A DNA stretch of 64,000 nt from Natronogracilivirga saccharolytica (GTDB lineage: Bacteria; Bacteroidota; Rhodothermia; Balneolales; Natronogracilivirgulaceae): the NCBI RefSeq assembly GCF_017921895.1, contig NZ_JAFIDN010000003.1:186001-250000 (forward strand), given 5' to 3'. The position numbers and the translations under genes are program-made. Positions 9,293 to 18,186 of the stretch are shown here, piece by piece. A model generated the notes under the pieces. The model did not search any database, had not been told where the DNA came from, and was given only the letters and a program-made list of their open reading frames with translations. The number at the start of each line of letters is the position of its first letter. The first letter of the stretch is position 1.

Positions 9293-9748
9293 ATGAACCA
9301 GCCGGTCCCAAAATATCTGTCACTGCCTGATGTGAATGCAGCTGCCCCCGGAAAAGGGCGGGTCCACTTCATTGCGGCGTTTTTGCTGATGGGATTGCTG
9401 TTTCTGCCGATGGAAAATCTGGCCGGTGCTCACTGCACAATGGAGGAGCAGGGGCAGGCAGAGCAGCCCGTGAGCAACGACGACTGCTGCCCGTTAGAAA
9501 ATGAGAACCCGGAATCCGACTGTACTTCCTGCGAGATCTGCAATTGCTATTTCGCACCCTTTTCCGGTCATCACGATTCATCCTTCCGTGATGCCACCCT
9601 GCAGCATACACTGAAATTTGCCATACCCTCATCCCATGAGGTTCCCGCCCGAAGTATGGCATCGTTTCAAATAAAGCCTGCGGCGAAGGTGGCCGATCTG
9701 CCGCCATCCGTACCCGTCTATCTGGCCAACCAGGTATTTCTGAACTGA
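9293..9748 (+). CDS. Cysteine-rich exported protein upstream of cusA (HYC_CC_PP-like)
   Basis: This 151-residue protein has one hydrophobic segment (about residues 25-42) that looks like a signal peptide or anchor. Next comes a cysteine cluster, with HC at 47-48, DCC near 64-66 and DCTSCEICNCY near 76-86. The tail reads PPSVPVYLANQVFLN. This resembles the small HYC_CC_PP-type proteins that often sit immediately before Cus/Czc RND genes in Bacteroidota, which end in a similar PP...PV...FL tail. The eight or so cysteines suggest periplasmic metal binding, but this is inferred. Homology to the named family is from memory and would need a profile search. Confidence 0.6.
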   Translation: MNQPVPKYLSLPDVNAAAPGKGRVHFIAAFLLMGLLFLPMENLAGAHCTMEEQGQAEQPVSNDDCCPLENENPESDCTSCEICNCYFAPFSGHHDSSFRDATLQHTLKFAIPSSHEVPARSMASFQIKPAAKVADLPPSVPVYLANQVFLN

Positions 9749-9759
9749 AAATACCGCCA

Positions 9760-9788
9760 CTGATCACACAAGCCTATCCTGTGATCAG
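9760..9788. promoter_or_regulatory. Perfect 9-bp inverted repeat before cusA
   Basis: CTGATCACA at 9760-9768 pairs with TGTGATCAG at 9780-9788 around an 11-base centre, 12 bases after the stop of the cysteine-rich gene. There is no T tract, so it may be an RNA hairpin or a protein-binding site rather than a terminator. The rest of the 299-base gap up to cusA holds nothing I can name. Confidence 0.4.
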
Positions 9789-10047
9789 AATCTGCTTTCC
9801 GGACACAGCCTGTTTGCCATCACACCTTATTGTGAGCCGGTTGTGCCGCTTTGTGAACTGAGTATGCTGTCCGGCTTCTGATTATTCAATCTGACGCTGA
9901 CATCCAACCGGATGCAGATTATTCAGCCGGTGCAAAAGCATTCAGCCCGATTCAGGTGCAAGTAACATAAATACCTGCATCCCATGCAACAAGAAGTATC
10001 TAACGCACCCTGAAGCATAACACTCAAACCGCTATTTACACGTCACA

Positions 10048-13000
10048 ATGACATCCCGAATTATTCGATTTTTTCTCGAAAACAAACTGATTGCCCTGCT
10101 GCTGTTTCTGGCTCTGGCAGGCTGGGGCATCGCCACCGCACCCTTCGACTGGGATATCGACCTGATTCCGCGCGATCCGGTACCGGTGGATGCCATCCCG
10201 GATATCGGCGATAATCAGCAGATTATCTTCAGCGAGTGGTCCGGACGCTCGCCGCAGGATATCGAGGATCAGATCACCTATCCGCTCACCACTCAGCTGC
10301 TCGGCATCCCGGGTGTCCGCACCATCCGCAGCAACTCCATGTTCGGCTTCTCATCCATAAACATCATTTTTGAGGATGACGTCGAGTTTTACTGGAGCCG
10401 TGCGCGTATCCTCGAAAAACTCAACGCACTGCCCGGCGATCTGCTGCCTGATGGGGTCCAGCCGGCACTCGGTCCCGATGCCACCGCTCTCGGACAAATT
10501 TTCTGGTACACCCTGGAAGGCCACGATGCCGACGGCAACCCCACCGGCGGATGGGATCCGCAGGAGCTTCGCTCCATTCAGGACTTTCAGGTGCGATATG
10601 CGCTCTCGGCGGTCGAGGGTGTCGCCGAAGTGGCAAGCATCGGCGGATTCGTCAAAGAATATCAGGTGGACATCGATCCGGACGCCATGCGCGAGGCCGG
10701 TGTCACGGTGTCCGATATTGCCGATGCGGTTCGCAGCAGCAATCTGGATATCGGCGCCCGGACCATCGAAATGAACCGAGCCGAATATGTGGTCCGCGGC
10801 CTTGGCTACATCCAGTCACTGGAAGATCTGGAAGAGAGTGTGGTGGCTGTTCAGGACAACACGCCGATCCGCATAAAAGATGTGGCTCACGTCGGGATGG
10901 GTCCGGCACAGCGCCGCGGCGCCCTTGACAAGGCGGGCGCGGATGCGGTCGGCGGCGTGGTGGTGGCCCGGTACGGAGAAAACCCGCTTGAAGTTATTCA
11001 GAATGTAAAAGAGGAGATCGAAACCATCGCTCCCGGACTTCCGTCCAAAGAGCTGGACGACGGTACCGTTTCCCAGGTGGAAATTGTCCCGTTTTATGAC
11101 CGCACCGGCCTCATTTACGAAACACTCGGCACGCTGGAGGAGGCCCTTTCGCTGCAGATCCTGATCACCATTATTGTGATCATCATCATGGTCATGCATC
11201 TGCGCACGTCGCTTATCATTTCGTTGCTGCTGCCACTGGCGGTGCTGATGAGCTTCATCATGATGAAATACGTCGGGGTGGATGCCAATGTGGTGGCACT
11301 GGCCGGTATTGCCATATCCATCGGGACGGTGGTCGATATGGGCATCATCCTCACCGAAAACATGCTCAGGCATATAGAAGAGAAAGATCCCGAAGAGAAT
11401 ATGCTGGAGACCATCTACCGGGCTGTCTCGGAGGTGAGTCCCGCCGTGATCACCGCGCTGATGACCACGATTGTCAGCTTTCTGCCGGTATTCATGCTGG
11501 AGGCTCAGGAGGGGCGCCTGTTCGGCCCGCTTGCCTTCACCAAAACCTTTATCCTGATCGCGGCACTGGTTATCGTCATCACGCTGATTCCGGCGTTCTC
11601 CCACTGGCTCTTTTCACGTCGCATCGACAGCAGGAAATGGCGCATCATCTGGAACAGCATCATGATTGCCGGTGGTGTGATTGTTGCCTTTGCGTATCTG
11701 GCCTGGGCCGGAATTGCCCTGATCGCCCTCGGCGCCAATAATCTGGCGGGAATCTGGCGCGAAGAGTACCGGCCGTGGGCACCGTGGGTCAACAACGGGA
11801 TCATCTTTCTGGCCGTTGCCTGGCTGCTGGCCGGCAACTGGCTGCCGCTTGGACCCGAAAATCCGGTTTCGGTCAGCCTGCTCTTCATCCTGTTGATGGT
11901 TGGCGTCATTTTCGGCCTGTTCTGGCTTTTCATGAGATACTACGAACGTATTCTGGACTGGTCACTGAGGCGCAAAACCGCCTTTCTGACTATTCCCCTG
12001 CTGATCTTGCTTTTTGGGGCGATGAGTTGGCAGGGATTTGACACGACGTTCCGGTTTGTTGCAAAGGGCTGGAATGTGATCGGAGTGGAAATAGAAGAGA
12101 CTCGTGTCTGGTCTGCCGCCGACGAGCGTTTTCCGGGTCTGGGTCAGGAGTTCATGCCGACTCTTGATGAAGGGTCGTTCCTCCTGATGCCTACCACCAT
12201 GCCGCACGCTGGCATAGAAGAGACTCTTCAGATGATGCGCGAAATGGATATGAGGATCGCTTCCATCCCGGAAGTGGAAACCGTGGTCGGCAAGATCGGT
12301 CGTGTGGAATCGGCCCTGGATCCGGCGCCTATTTCCATGTTCGAAAATGTCATCATGTATAAAAGCGAGTACAAGACCGATGAGCGGGGCCGCCGGGTGC
12401 GCTATAAAGTGGAAAACGGTGCGTTTGTCCGGGATGATGCCGGCGAACTGATCCCCGATCGTCGAGGGCGTTACTACCGCCAATGGCGGGATCATATCCA
12501 CGACCAGGACGATATCTGGACAGAGATCCTGCATGCGGGTGATCTGCCGGGGGTCACATCCGCCCCGAAACTGCAGCCGATCGAAACCCGGCTGATTATG
12601 CTGCAAACGGGCATGCGGGCCAATATGGGCGTGCGTGTCAGCGGACCGGATCTGGAGACGATCGACGAGTTCGCCACCAGTCTGGAGCCGGTGTTGCGCC
12701 AGGTGGAAGGCGTGCGTCCCGCTTCCGTATTCGCCGATCGGGTGGTAGGCAAGCCCTATTTGGAAATTGCCATCGACCGGCAGGAAATCGCCCGTCATGG
12801 CCTGACCATCCGCAATGTGCAGGAGGTCATCAGCACCGCTATTGGCGGACAGATGCTCGGGATGACCGTCGAAGGACGTGAGCGGTATCCGCTGCGCGCC
12901 AGATATGCCCGCGAGTACCGGGATAATCCGGATGCAATGAAACGGATTCTGATTCCGGCTCCGGACGGCTCCCAGATCCCGCTCGGGCAGCTGGCCGAGA

Positions 13001-13818
13001 TCCGGTTTGAGACCGGCCCGATGAACATCCGCAGCGAGAACACCTTCCTCAACGCCTACGTCACCTTTGACGCTCAGCCCGGCGAGGCGCCTGTGGATGT
13101 GGTCAACCGTGCGCAGGACCAGATCGACCGGCAGATCAGCGAAGGCAACCTGAGTGTGCCCGACGGCATCAGCTATGTTTTTGAAGGAGAGTTTCAGAAT
13201 CAGAAACGGGCGGCTGAACGACTGTCGGTCGTGCTGCCGATTACATTGCTGATCATCTTCCTGATCATCTACTTCCAGTTCCGCTCATCGCCGGTCACCA
13301 TGATTGTGTTTTCCGGGATCATTCTGGTCTGGGCCGGCGGATTCGTCCTTCTCTGGCTGTACGGACAGGATTGGTTCTTCAACTTCTCTGTCATGGGCAC
13401 GGAGTTGCGGGAGTTTTTCCAGATGGGAACCATCAATATGAGTGTGGCGGTCTGGGTCGGATTCCTGGCCCTGTTCGGCATTGCCGTGGACAACGGCGTG
13501 GTCATGGCCACCTATCTGGAGCAGCTGTTTGAGCGGAAAAAGCCGGGCGACAGGGAGGCGGTGTACGCAACGGCCATCCAGGCCGGCATGCGCAGGGTAA
13601 GGCCCTGTCTGATGACCACCGGCACGACTCTGCTTGCGCTGATGCCGATACTCACATCTCCCGGCAAGGGCTCCGAGATTATGATTCCTATGGCGATTCC
13701 CATTTTCGGCGGAATGCTCATCCAGGTACTTAGCCTGCTTCTGGTTCCGCTGCTCTACGCCTTATGGAAAGAAACAACGCTGACATTTAACCACGAAAGC
13801 AAAACAGACCATGACTGA
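10048..13818 (+). CDS. cusA: CusA/CzcA-family heavy-metal efflux RND transporter
   Basis: This is the proton-driven inner-membrane pump of a tripartite efflux system that expels metal ions, most likely Cu(I)/Ag(I) given the neighbours. The N-terminus has the first membrane helix followed by VDAIPDIGDNQ, characteristic of the family. The proton-relay helix contains GTVVDMGIILTEN with an aspartate at about residue 429. The C-terminal membrane block runs from about residue 1065. At 1256 residues it is about 200 longer than classical CusA or CzcA. Extra hydrophobic segments occur between the usual TM6 and TM7 (about residues 535-605), and there is a charged insertion around 770-835. The stop overlaps the start of the TolC-like gene by 8 bases. 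Confidence 0.92.
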   Translation: MTSRIIRFFLENKLIALLLFLALAGWGIATAPFDWDIDLIPRDPVPVDAIPDIGDNQQIIFSEWSGRSPQDIEDQITYPLTTQLLGIPGVRTIRSNSMFGFSSINIIFEDDVEFYWSRARILEKLNALPGDLLPDGVQPALGPDATALGQIFWYTLEGHDADGNPTGGWDPQELRSIQDFQVRYALSAVEGVAEVASIGGFVKEYQVDIDPDAMREAGVTVSDIADAVRSSNLDIGARTIEMNRAEYVVRGLGYIQSLEDLEESVVAVQDNTPIRIKDVAHVGMGPAQRRGALDKAGADAVGGVVVARYGENPLEVIQNVKEEIETIAPGLPSKELDDGTVSQVEIVPFYDRTGLIYETLGTLEEALSLQILITIIVIIIMVMHLRTSLIISLLLPLAVLMSFIMMKYVGVDANVVALAGIAISIGTVVDMGIILTENMLRHIEEKDPEENMLETIYRAVSEVSPAVITALMTTIVSFLPVFMLEAQEGRLFGPLAFTKTFILIAALVIVITLIPAFSHWLFSRRIDSRKWRIIWNSIMIAGGVIVAFAYLAWAGIALIALGANNLAGIWREEYRPWAPWVNNGIIFLAVAWLLAGNWLPLGPENPVSVSLLFILLMVGVIFGLFWLFMRYYERILDWSLRRKTAFLTIPLLILLFGAMSWQGFDTTFRFVAKGWNVIGVEIEETRVWSAADERFPGLGQEFMPTLDEGSFLLMPTTMPHAGIEETLQMMREMDMRIASIPEVETVVGKIGRVESALDPAPISMFENVIMYKSEYKTDERGRRVRYKVENGAFVRDDAGELIPDRRGRYYRQWRDHIHDQDDIWTEILHAGDLPGVTSAPKLQPIETRLIMLQTGMRANMGVRVSGPDLETIDEFATSLEPVLRQVEGVRPASVFADRVVGKPYLEIAIDRQEIARHGLTIRNVQEVISTAIGGQMLGMTVEGRERYPLRARYAREYRDNPDAMKRILIPAPDGSQIPLGQLAEIRFETGPMNIRSENTFLNAYVTFDAQPGEAPVDVVNRAQDQIDRQISEGNLSVPDGISYVFEGEFQNQKRAAERLSVVLPITLLIIFLIIYFQFRSSPVTMIVFSGIILVWAGGFVLLWLYGQDWFFNFSVMGTELREFFQMGTINMSVAVWVGFLALFGIAVDNGVVMATYLEQLFERKKPGDREAVYATAIQAGMRRVRPCLMTTGTTLLALMPILTSPGKGSEIMIPMAIPIFGGMLIQVLSLLLVPLLYALWKETTLTFNHESKTDHD

Positions 13819-15181
13819 TATTCATAGAAATCCAAATCCTGCAATGTCGTGCGGAACGGCGCGGTGGCTGCCCGTGCTGTCACTGGCCGGTTTGATCATC
13901 CTGATGACCGCCTCATCCGTTCCGGCTCAGGCGCCGGACCGTCCGGAAGATCAGACCCGGCAGGAGTCCCCGTATTCCGGACAGGAGAGGCATCCGCAGC
14001 TCGAAGAGTATCTCCGCATCGCATCAGAGGAGAACCCGGAGCTGCGCGCCCTCTGGCACCGGTACCTGTCAGAGCAGGAGAAGATTCCCCAGGTGGGAAC
14101 ACTTCCCGATCCAGAAGTAAATATCGGGTTCGATTTCAACCCGATGATGTCGGAGACGGTGCTCGGTCGTTTTTCGATATCCGCAATGCAGATGTTTCCC
14201 TGGTTCGGGACCCTGGAATCGCGCCGGGAAATGCAGCGGGCCGCATCGGAGGCTGATCTTCAGAGCCTGAACAGCCGGCAGCTGGAGCTGTTTCGTGATA
14301 TTCAGTATGCATGGTTCGATTTGACGGAACTGCAGCAGCAGATCGAAATCGCTGAATATACGATCGAACTGGTGCGTGATCTGGAAACGCTTGTGGAAAT
14401 TCGTTACGAAACGGCGAACACCGCACAGGCCGACCTGCTTCGCATTCAGATGGAAGAGCAGCGTCTGCAGACCAGGATTTCTGATCTGGAAGATAAAAGG
14501 AATCCTGTCAAAGCCCGCTTTAACGCGCTGCTGAACCGGGCGCCCGATGCCGAAGTACAAACGGATGATGAGATTGCATCGCGCACGCTTCCCCATACCG
14601 AAGAAGCCCTGAAAGACCGGTTGATCGCGCAAAACCCTCAGTTCGACCAGCTCGATGCCCGGGAGCGCATGCTCCGGGAGCAGCAGAATCAGGCCAGGCT
14701 GGACGGACGGCCGAGTTTCGGTCTCGGACTGGAAGTAATGGGACGCGATTTCGGACCGATGTCGATGAGCCCCGACATGAACGAGGGTTTTGTCGGAATG
14801 GCGACCATACGGGTGCCGATATACAGATCGCGCTACAGCGCACAGTATCGCCAGGCCTCAGAGCAGCTTCGCGGACTGGATTATGAACGGGTGCAGACAG
14901 AAAACACCCTGCTGACCGGGCTTGAAGAAGCCCTTGAGCAGTTCCGGGATTCGGAGCGGTCGCTGAAACTGCTTGAGGACGAACTGATTCCCCGGGCCGA
15001 ACAGGCATATGAGATTCTCGGTGATGAATACGCCGCCGGAAATGTCCGGTTCGATGAAGTGCTGCAGATGCAGCGGGAATTGCTGGATCTTGAGCTTGAA
15101 CGCATCGAAACGCTGGTCCGGCAGAACAAGGCGGTCGTCTCGGTTGAAAGTATCACCGAAGAGGCTTCCGTGTCTTATTAA
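13811..15181 (+). CDS. TolC-family outer-membrane efflux protein (CusC-like)
   Basis: This 456-residue protein has an N-terminal signal segment (about residues 18-38, ending SSVPAQA) and the long amphipathic, glutamate- and glutamine-rich helices typical of TolC-type channels. Two outer-membrane efflux repeats can be traced, at about residues 60-260 and 270-450. It would form the outer-membrane exit duct of the RND system. It overlaps cusA by 8 bases and is followed 50 bases later by the adaptor gene, so the three are almost certainly cotranscribed. Confidence 0.9.
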   Translation: MTDIHRNPNPAMSCGTARWLPVLSLAGLIILMTASSVPAQAPDRPEDQTRQESPYSGQERHPQLEEYLRIASEENPELRALWHRYLSEQEKIPQVGTLPDPEVNIGFDFNPMMSETVLGRFSISAMQMFPWFGTLESRREMQRAASEADLQSLNSRQLELFRDIQYAWFDLTELQQQIEIAEYTIELVRDLETLVEIRYETANTAQADLLRIQMEEQRLQTRISDLEDKRNPVKARFNALLNRAPDAEVQTDDEIASRTLPHTEEALKDRLIAQNPQFDQLDARERMLREQQNQARLDGRPSFGLGLEVMGRDFGPMSMSPDMNEGFVGMATIRVPIYRSRYSAQYRQASEQLRGLDYERVQTENTLLTGLEEALEQFRDSERSLKLLEDELIPRAEQAYEILGDEYAAGNVRFDEVLQMQRELLDLELERIETLVRQNKAVVSVESITEEASVSY

Positions 15182-15231
15182 AACCTCATTCAACCCACTT
15201 TTACTCTTTTTATTTCAACAAACACAACGCT

Positions 15232-17067
15232 ATGAAACCAACAAGAAATCAAATAATTACCGGAGCCGGACTGGTCCTGGCGGGTCTGCTGCTCGGCTGG
15301 ATACTCTTCGCGGGACCGGCAGATCACGATCATGAAGACAACGGGCATGACCATGATCACGAAATGGCCGAAGGCGAACACGATCACTCAGCAGAGAACG
15401 GCGAGGAGGTGTGGACCTGCTCCATGCACCCGTCGGTCCGGGAAGACGGGCCGGGAGCTTGCCCCATCTGCGGGATGGACCTGATTCCGGCTTCTGCCGA
15501 AGAACATGAAGACGATTACTCGATGGTAATGACCGAATCGGCTGTGAAACTGGCGGATATTCAGACCACATCTGTTGTTCGCGGCAATCCGGAGCGGGAA
15601 ATCCGTATGCCGGGCCGCATCAAGGTGGATGAGCGCCGTCTGGTCAATATAACGACACAGTTTCCGGGCAGAGTCATTAAAACCAAAGTGGATTTCACCG
15701 GGGCGCCGATTCGCAAAGGCGAGCCGATGGCTTCGGTCTATTCTCCGGAGCTGATTGCTGCCCAGCGGGAATTGCTGGAAGCCGCCCGGAAAAAGGAGAG
15801 CAATCCCCGGCTGTACGAGTCGGCCCGTCAAAAATTCCGGTTCTGGGAGTTTACCGACAATCAGATTGATAACATCATCTCGCATGGTGAAGTGCAGCGC
15901 GAGCTGGAAATACTCTCTCCGGCAGACGGATTTGTGATGTCACGTAATATTGCGGATGAAGAGCACTTCGCGGAGGGATCGGTGATTTTTGAAGTGGCCA
16001 ACCTGGATCATCTCTGGGTGGTGCTGGAGGCTTATGAAGAAGATCTTGACTGGATATCGACCGGCGATGAGATCAGGTTTTCAACCCGCGGTAATCCGGG
16101 CAACAGCCATACGGCAACGGTAAGTTATATCGATCCGGTAATCGATTCCCGCAAACGAACCGCGGGCGTCCGCGCTGACATTGAAAACAATGATATGCGC
16201 CTGAAACCGGAAATGCTGGTCAGCGGTACAGTCAAATCCGTTATGGAAGAGGAAAAACTTATGGTTCCGGCTTCATCGGTTCTCTGGACCGGTCCGCGGT
16301 CGCTGGTCTATGTGAAAGACACCGGTGCCGACACACCGCGATTTGAAGCGCGGGAAGTGGACCTCGGATTGCGCAGCGGCGACCATTTTGTGATTGAGGA
16401 CGGTGTCGAAGAGGGCGAGCAGGTGGTCTTCCATGGCGCCTTCCGTGTGGACAGTGAATTCCAGCTGGCCGACCGCTTCAGTATGATGAACCGGGAGCCG
16501 GGTACCGGTGCGGTTCCGGCGCACGATCACGGTGACATGGACATGGACGACCATGATGATCCGGCAATGGATCATGATGACCACGCCGAGCCTGACGACG
16601 AGCCGCACGAGCACGGTGAGGCAATTGACGGAGCCACCGATGATTTCCGTGAAGATTTTGCCGCTGTTCTGGAATACTATCTGCAAGGCAAAGAGGCACT
16701 GACAACTTCCGATTTCGACGGTGCGCGCCAGGCTTTTGAGCGAACAGCCGAAGAACTTGAGGCCGTCGGACTGCACCGGATGGAAGGGGACGCACACATG
16801 CGGTGGATGGATCAGTACGAGGCCATTGACGGGCATCTGGATCACATTCTGGAGGCCGGTGATATCGAAGAACTGCGCCAGGGATTTGCACAGCTTTCCC
16901 ATGTACTAATCGAGGTGGTCCGCAATTACGAAATCCCCGGTGTGCACTATCATCAATACTGCCCCATGGTGGATGAAGACTGGCTCAGCAGCGAAGAGGA
17001 AATCGCGAACCCCTATGATCCGGATATGCTGCGCTGCGGCGAGGTGATTGAACGGATCGAATTTTGA
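15232..17067 (+). CDS. CusB-like periplasmic adaptor with heavy-metal-binding and DUF3347 domains
   Basis: This membrane-fusion protein links the RND pump and the TolC channel. In order it has an N-terminal membrane anchor (about residues 7-24), a His/Asp-rich stretch (28-50), and a heavy-metal-binding domain with CSMHPSVREDGPGACPICGM (Cys63, Cys79, Cys82). The adaptor core (barrel-sandwich and beta-barrel, about 100-425) follows, then a second His/Asp-rich linker (about 430-465). A DUF3347 domain ends it, with YHQYCPM, DWLSSEEEIANPY and LRCGEV. At 611 residues it is longer than classical CusB (about 400) because of the added domains. DUF3347 fusion to CusB is known in Bacteroidota; I infer it accepts or buffers copper. 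Confidence 0.92.
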   Translation: MKPTRNQIITGAGLVLAGLLLGWILFAGPADHDHEDNGHDHDHEMAEGEHDHSAENGEEVWTCSMHPSVREDGPGACPICGMDLIPASAEEHEDDYSMVMTESAVKLADIQTTSVVRGNPEREIRMPGRIKVDERRLVNITTQFPGRVIKTKVDFTGAPIRKGEPMASVYSPELIAAQRELLEAARKKESNPRLYESARQKFRFWEFTDNQIDNIISHGEVQRELEILSPADGFVMSRNIADEEHFAEGSVIFEVANLDHLWVVLEAYEEDLDWISTGDEIRFSTRGNPGNSHTATVSYIDPVIDSRKRTAGVRADIENNDMRLKPEMLVSGTVKSVMEEEKLMVPASSVLWTGPRSLVYVKDTGADTPRFEAREVDLGLRSGDHFVIEDGVEEGEQVVFHGAFRVDSEFQLADRFSMMNREPGTGAVPAHDHGDMDMDDHDDPAMDHDDHAEPDDEPHEHGEAIDGATDDFREDFAAVLEYYLQGKEALTTSDFDGARQAFERTAEELEAVGLHRMEGDAHMRWMDQYEAIDGHLDHILEAGDIEELRQGFAQLSHVLIEVVRNYEIPGVHYHQYCPMVDEDWLSSEEEIANPYDPDMLRCGEVIERIEF

Positions 17068-17165
17068 GATGGCCGGATGGAAGCGAAAAACCGTCTGAAA
17101 ATCCAACGGCAGAAGACAGTAACAGAGTAAATCAGCAATCTATCAACAACAAATAAGAGGCAATT

Positions 17166-17723
17166 ATGAAAAATGTAGTGATAACCTTTTCCATCCTTTT
17201 TGCGGGCATGTTGCTGGTCAGCCAGGCCGAAGCCCGGAGCGGGCAATCACATCATGCTCATCTTCTCCATGAAGCGGCATACGCCGGCAATGATGCAGAT
17301 GAATTCGGGGCCGAATTCGGCGCCTTGATGCAGGACTATTTCGGTTTGAAAGAGGCGCTTGTGGAATCGGATCTGGAACAAGCCGGCAGCAAATCGCATG
17401 CAATGGGAGAACGGCTGGATGAAATCGGCCCGCACCGGCTGGAAGGTGATGAGCATATGTTCTGGATGAATCGCTTTGAAGATCTCGCCGGTGAAATAAC
17501 TGCGATCCATGATGCCGAAAATCTGGATGATGTCCGTGAACATTTCAGTTCATTGTCCGATCAGCTGGTTGAAATCGTGAGCACACTTGGTACCGGCGAC
17601 AACGTGTACCACCAGTATTGCCCGATGGCGGAAGCCGGATGGCTGAGTGACGAGGAGGAGATCCGCAACCCTTACAAACCGGAGACCATGCTGGGTTGCG
17701 GGCGAATTGAGGCAAAAATGTAA
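17166..17723 (+). CDS. Secreted stand-alone DUF3347 protein
   Basis: A signal peptide (residues 1-23, ending SQAEA) precedes a mature domain that matches the C-terminal part of the preceding CusB-like protein almost motif for motif. It has a four-helix-like region containing GPHRLEGDEHMFWMN, then YHQYCPMAEAGWLSDEEEIR, NPY and MLGCGRIE. The two conserved cysteines, the methionine and histidines look like a copper ligand set. AAGAGG lies 7 bases before the ATG. I infer a periplasmic copper-binding role in partnership with the efflux system. A third, more diverged copy is encoded at 38963. Confidence 0.85.
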   Translation: MKNVVITFSILFAGMLLVSQAEARSGQSHHAHLLHEAAYAGNDADEFGAEFGALMQDYFGLKEALVESDLEQAGSKSHAMGERLDEIGPHRLEGDEHMFWMNRFEDLAGEITAIHDAENLDDVREHFSSLSDQLVEIVSTLGTGDNVYHQYCPMAEAGWLSDEEEIRNPYKPETMLGCGRIEAKM

Positions 17724-17743
17724 ACCACTCAGAGGTGCTGACC

Positions 17744-18082
17744 ATGAAAGAAATCAAAGCTTTAATACGACCGGAAAAGTTTGATGAAGTAAACCGGGAG
17801 CTGCGCAAAGAAGGTTTTTGCTGTATGACCGTGTTTAAAGGAGAAGGCACCGGCAGGCACAGTGATAGCGAAAAAGCCGCTCCAACCCTGGAGTTTCCTG
17901 TGCTGCATTCACATGTGGTGAAAATTGAAATCATGGTGGATGACAAGGAAGCAGACCGTATATGTTCCATCATTCAGGAATCTGGCAGCACAGGCCGTAA
18001 AGGTGACGGCATTATTACCATAACCGAATTGAGCCGGATTATCAGCATTCGAACCGGAGAAAAAGGTGCGGGTGCATTGTGA
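17744..18082 (+). CDS. PII-like signalling protein linked to metal efflux (PII-NG type)
   Basis: This 112-residue protein begins MKEIKALIRPEKFDEVNREL, the classical PII start. The C-terminal signature GDGIITITELSRIISIRTGE, continuing KGAGAL, matches the PII ATP-binding region with RTGEKG. The T-loop region is atypical, FKGEGTGRHSDSEKAAP, and has no tyrosine at the usual uridylylation position. Cys28 and Cys29 sit in the second strand. AGAGG at 17731-17735 selects this ATG over the upstream in-frame GTG at 17735. PII-like proteins of the PII-NG group are known beside CusA/CzcA genes, so a role sensing nucleotide or metal state for the efflux pump is inferred, not nitrogen control. Confidence 0.85.
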   Translation: MKEIKALIRPEKFDEVNRELRKEGFCCMTVFKGEGTGRHSDSEKAAPTLEFPVLHSHVVKIEIMVDDKEADRICSIIQESGSTGRKGDGIITITELSRIISIRTGEKGAGAL

Positions 18083-18186
18083 CGGATGGAAAACGGTCTG
18101 TATAACAGCATGCAGCATAATGCATCGGAGTCCGGCATGTAAATAAAAACAGGCCGGTATCAAAATGAACACATAACAGACAAATC

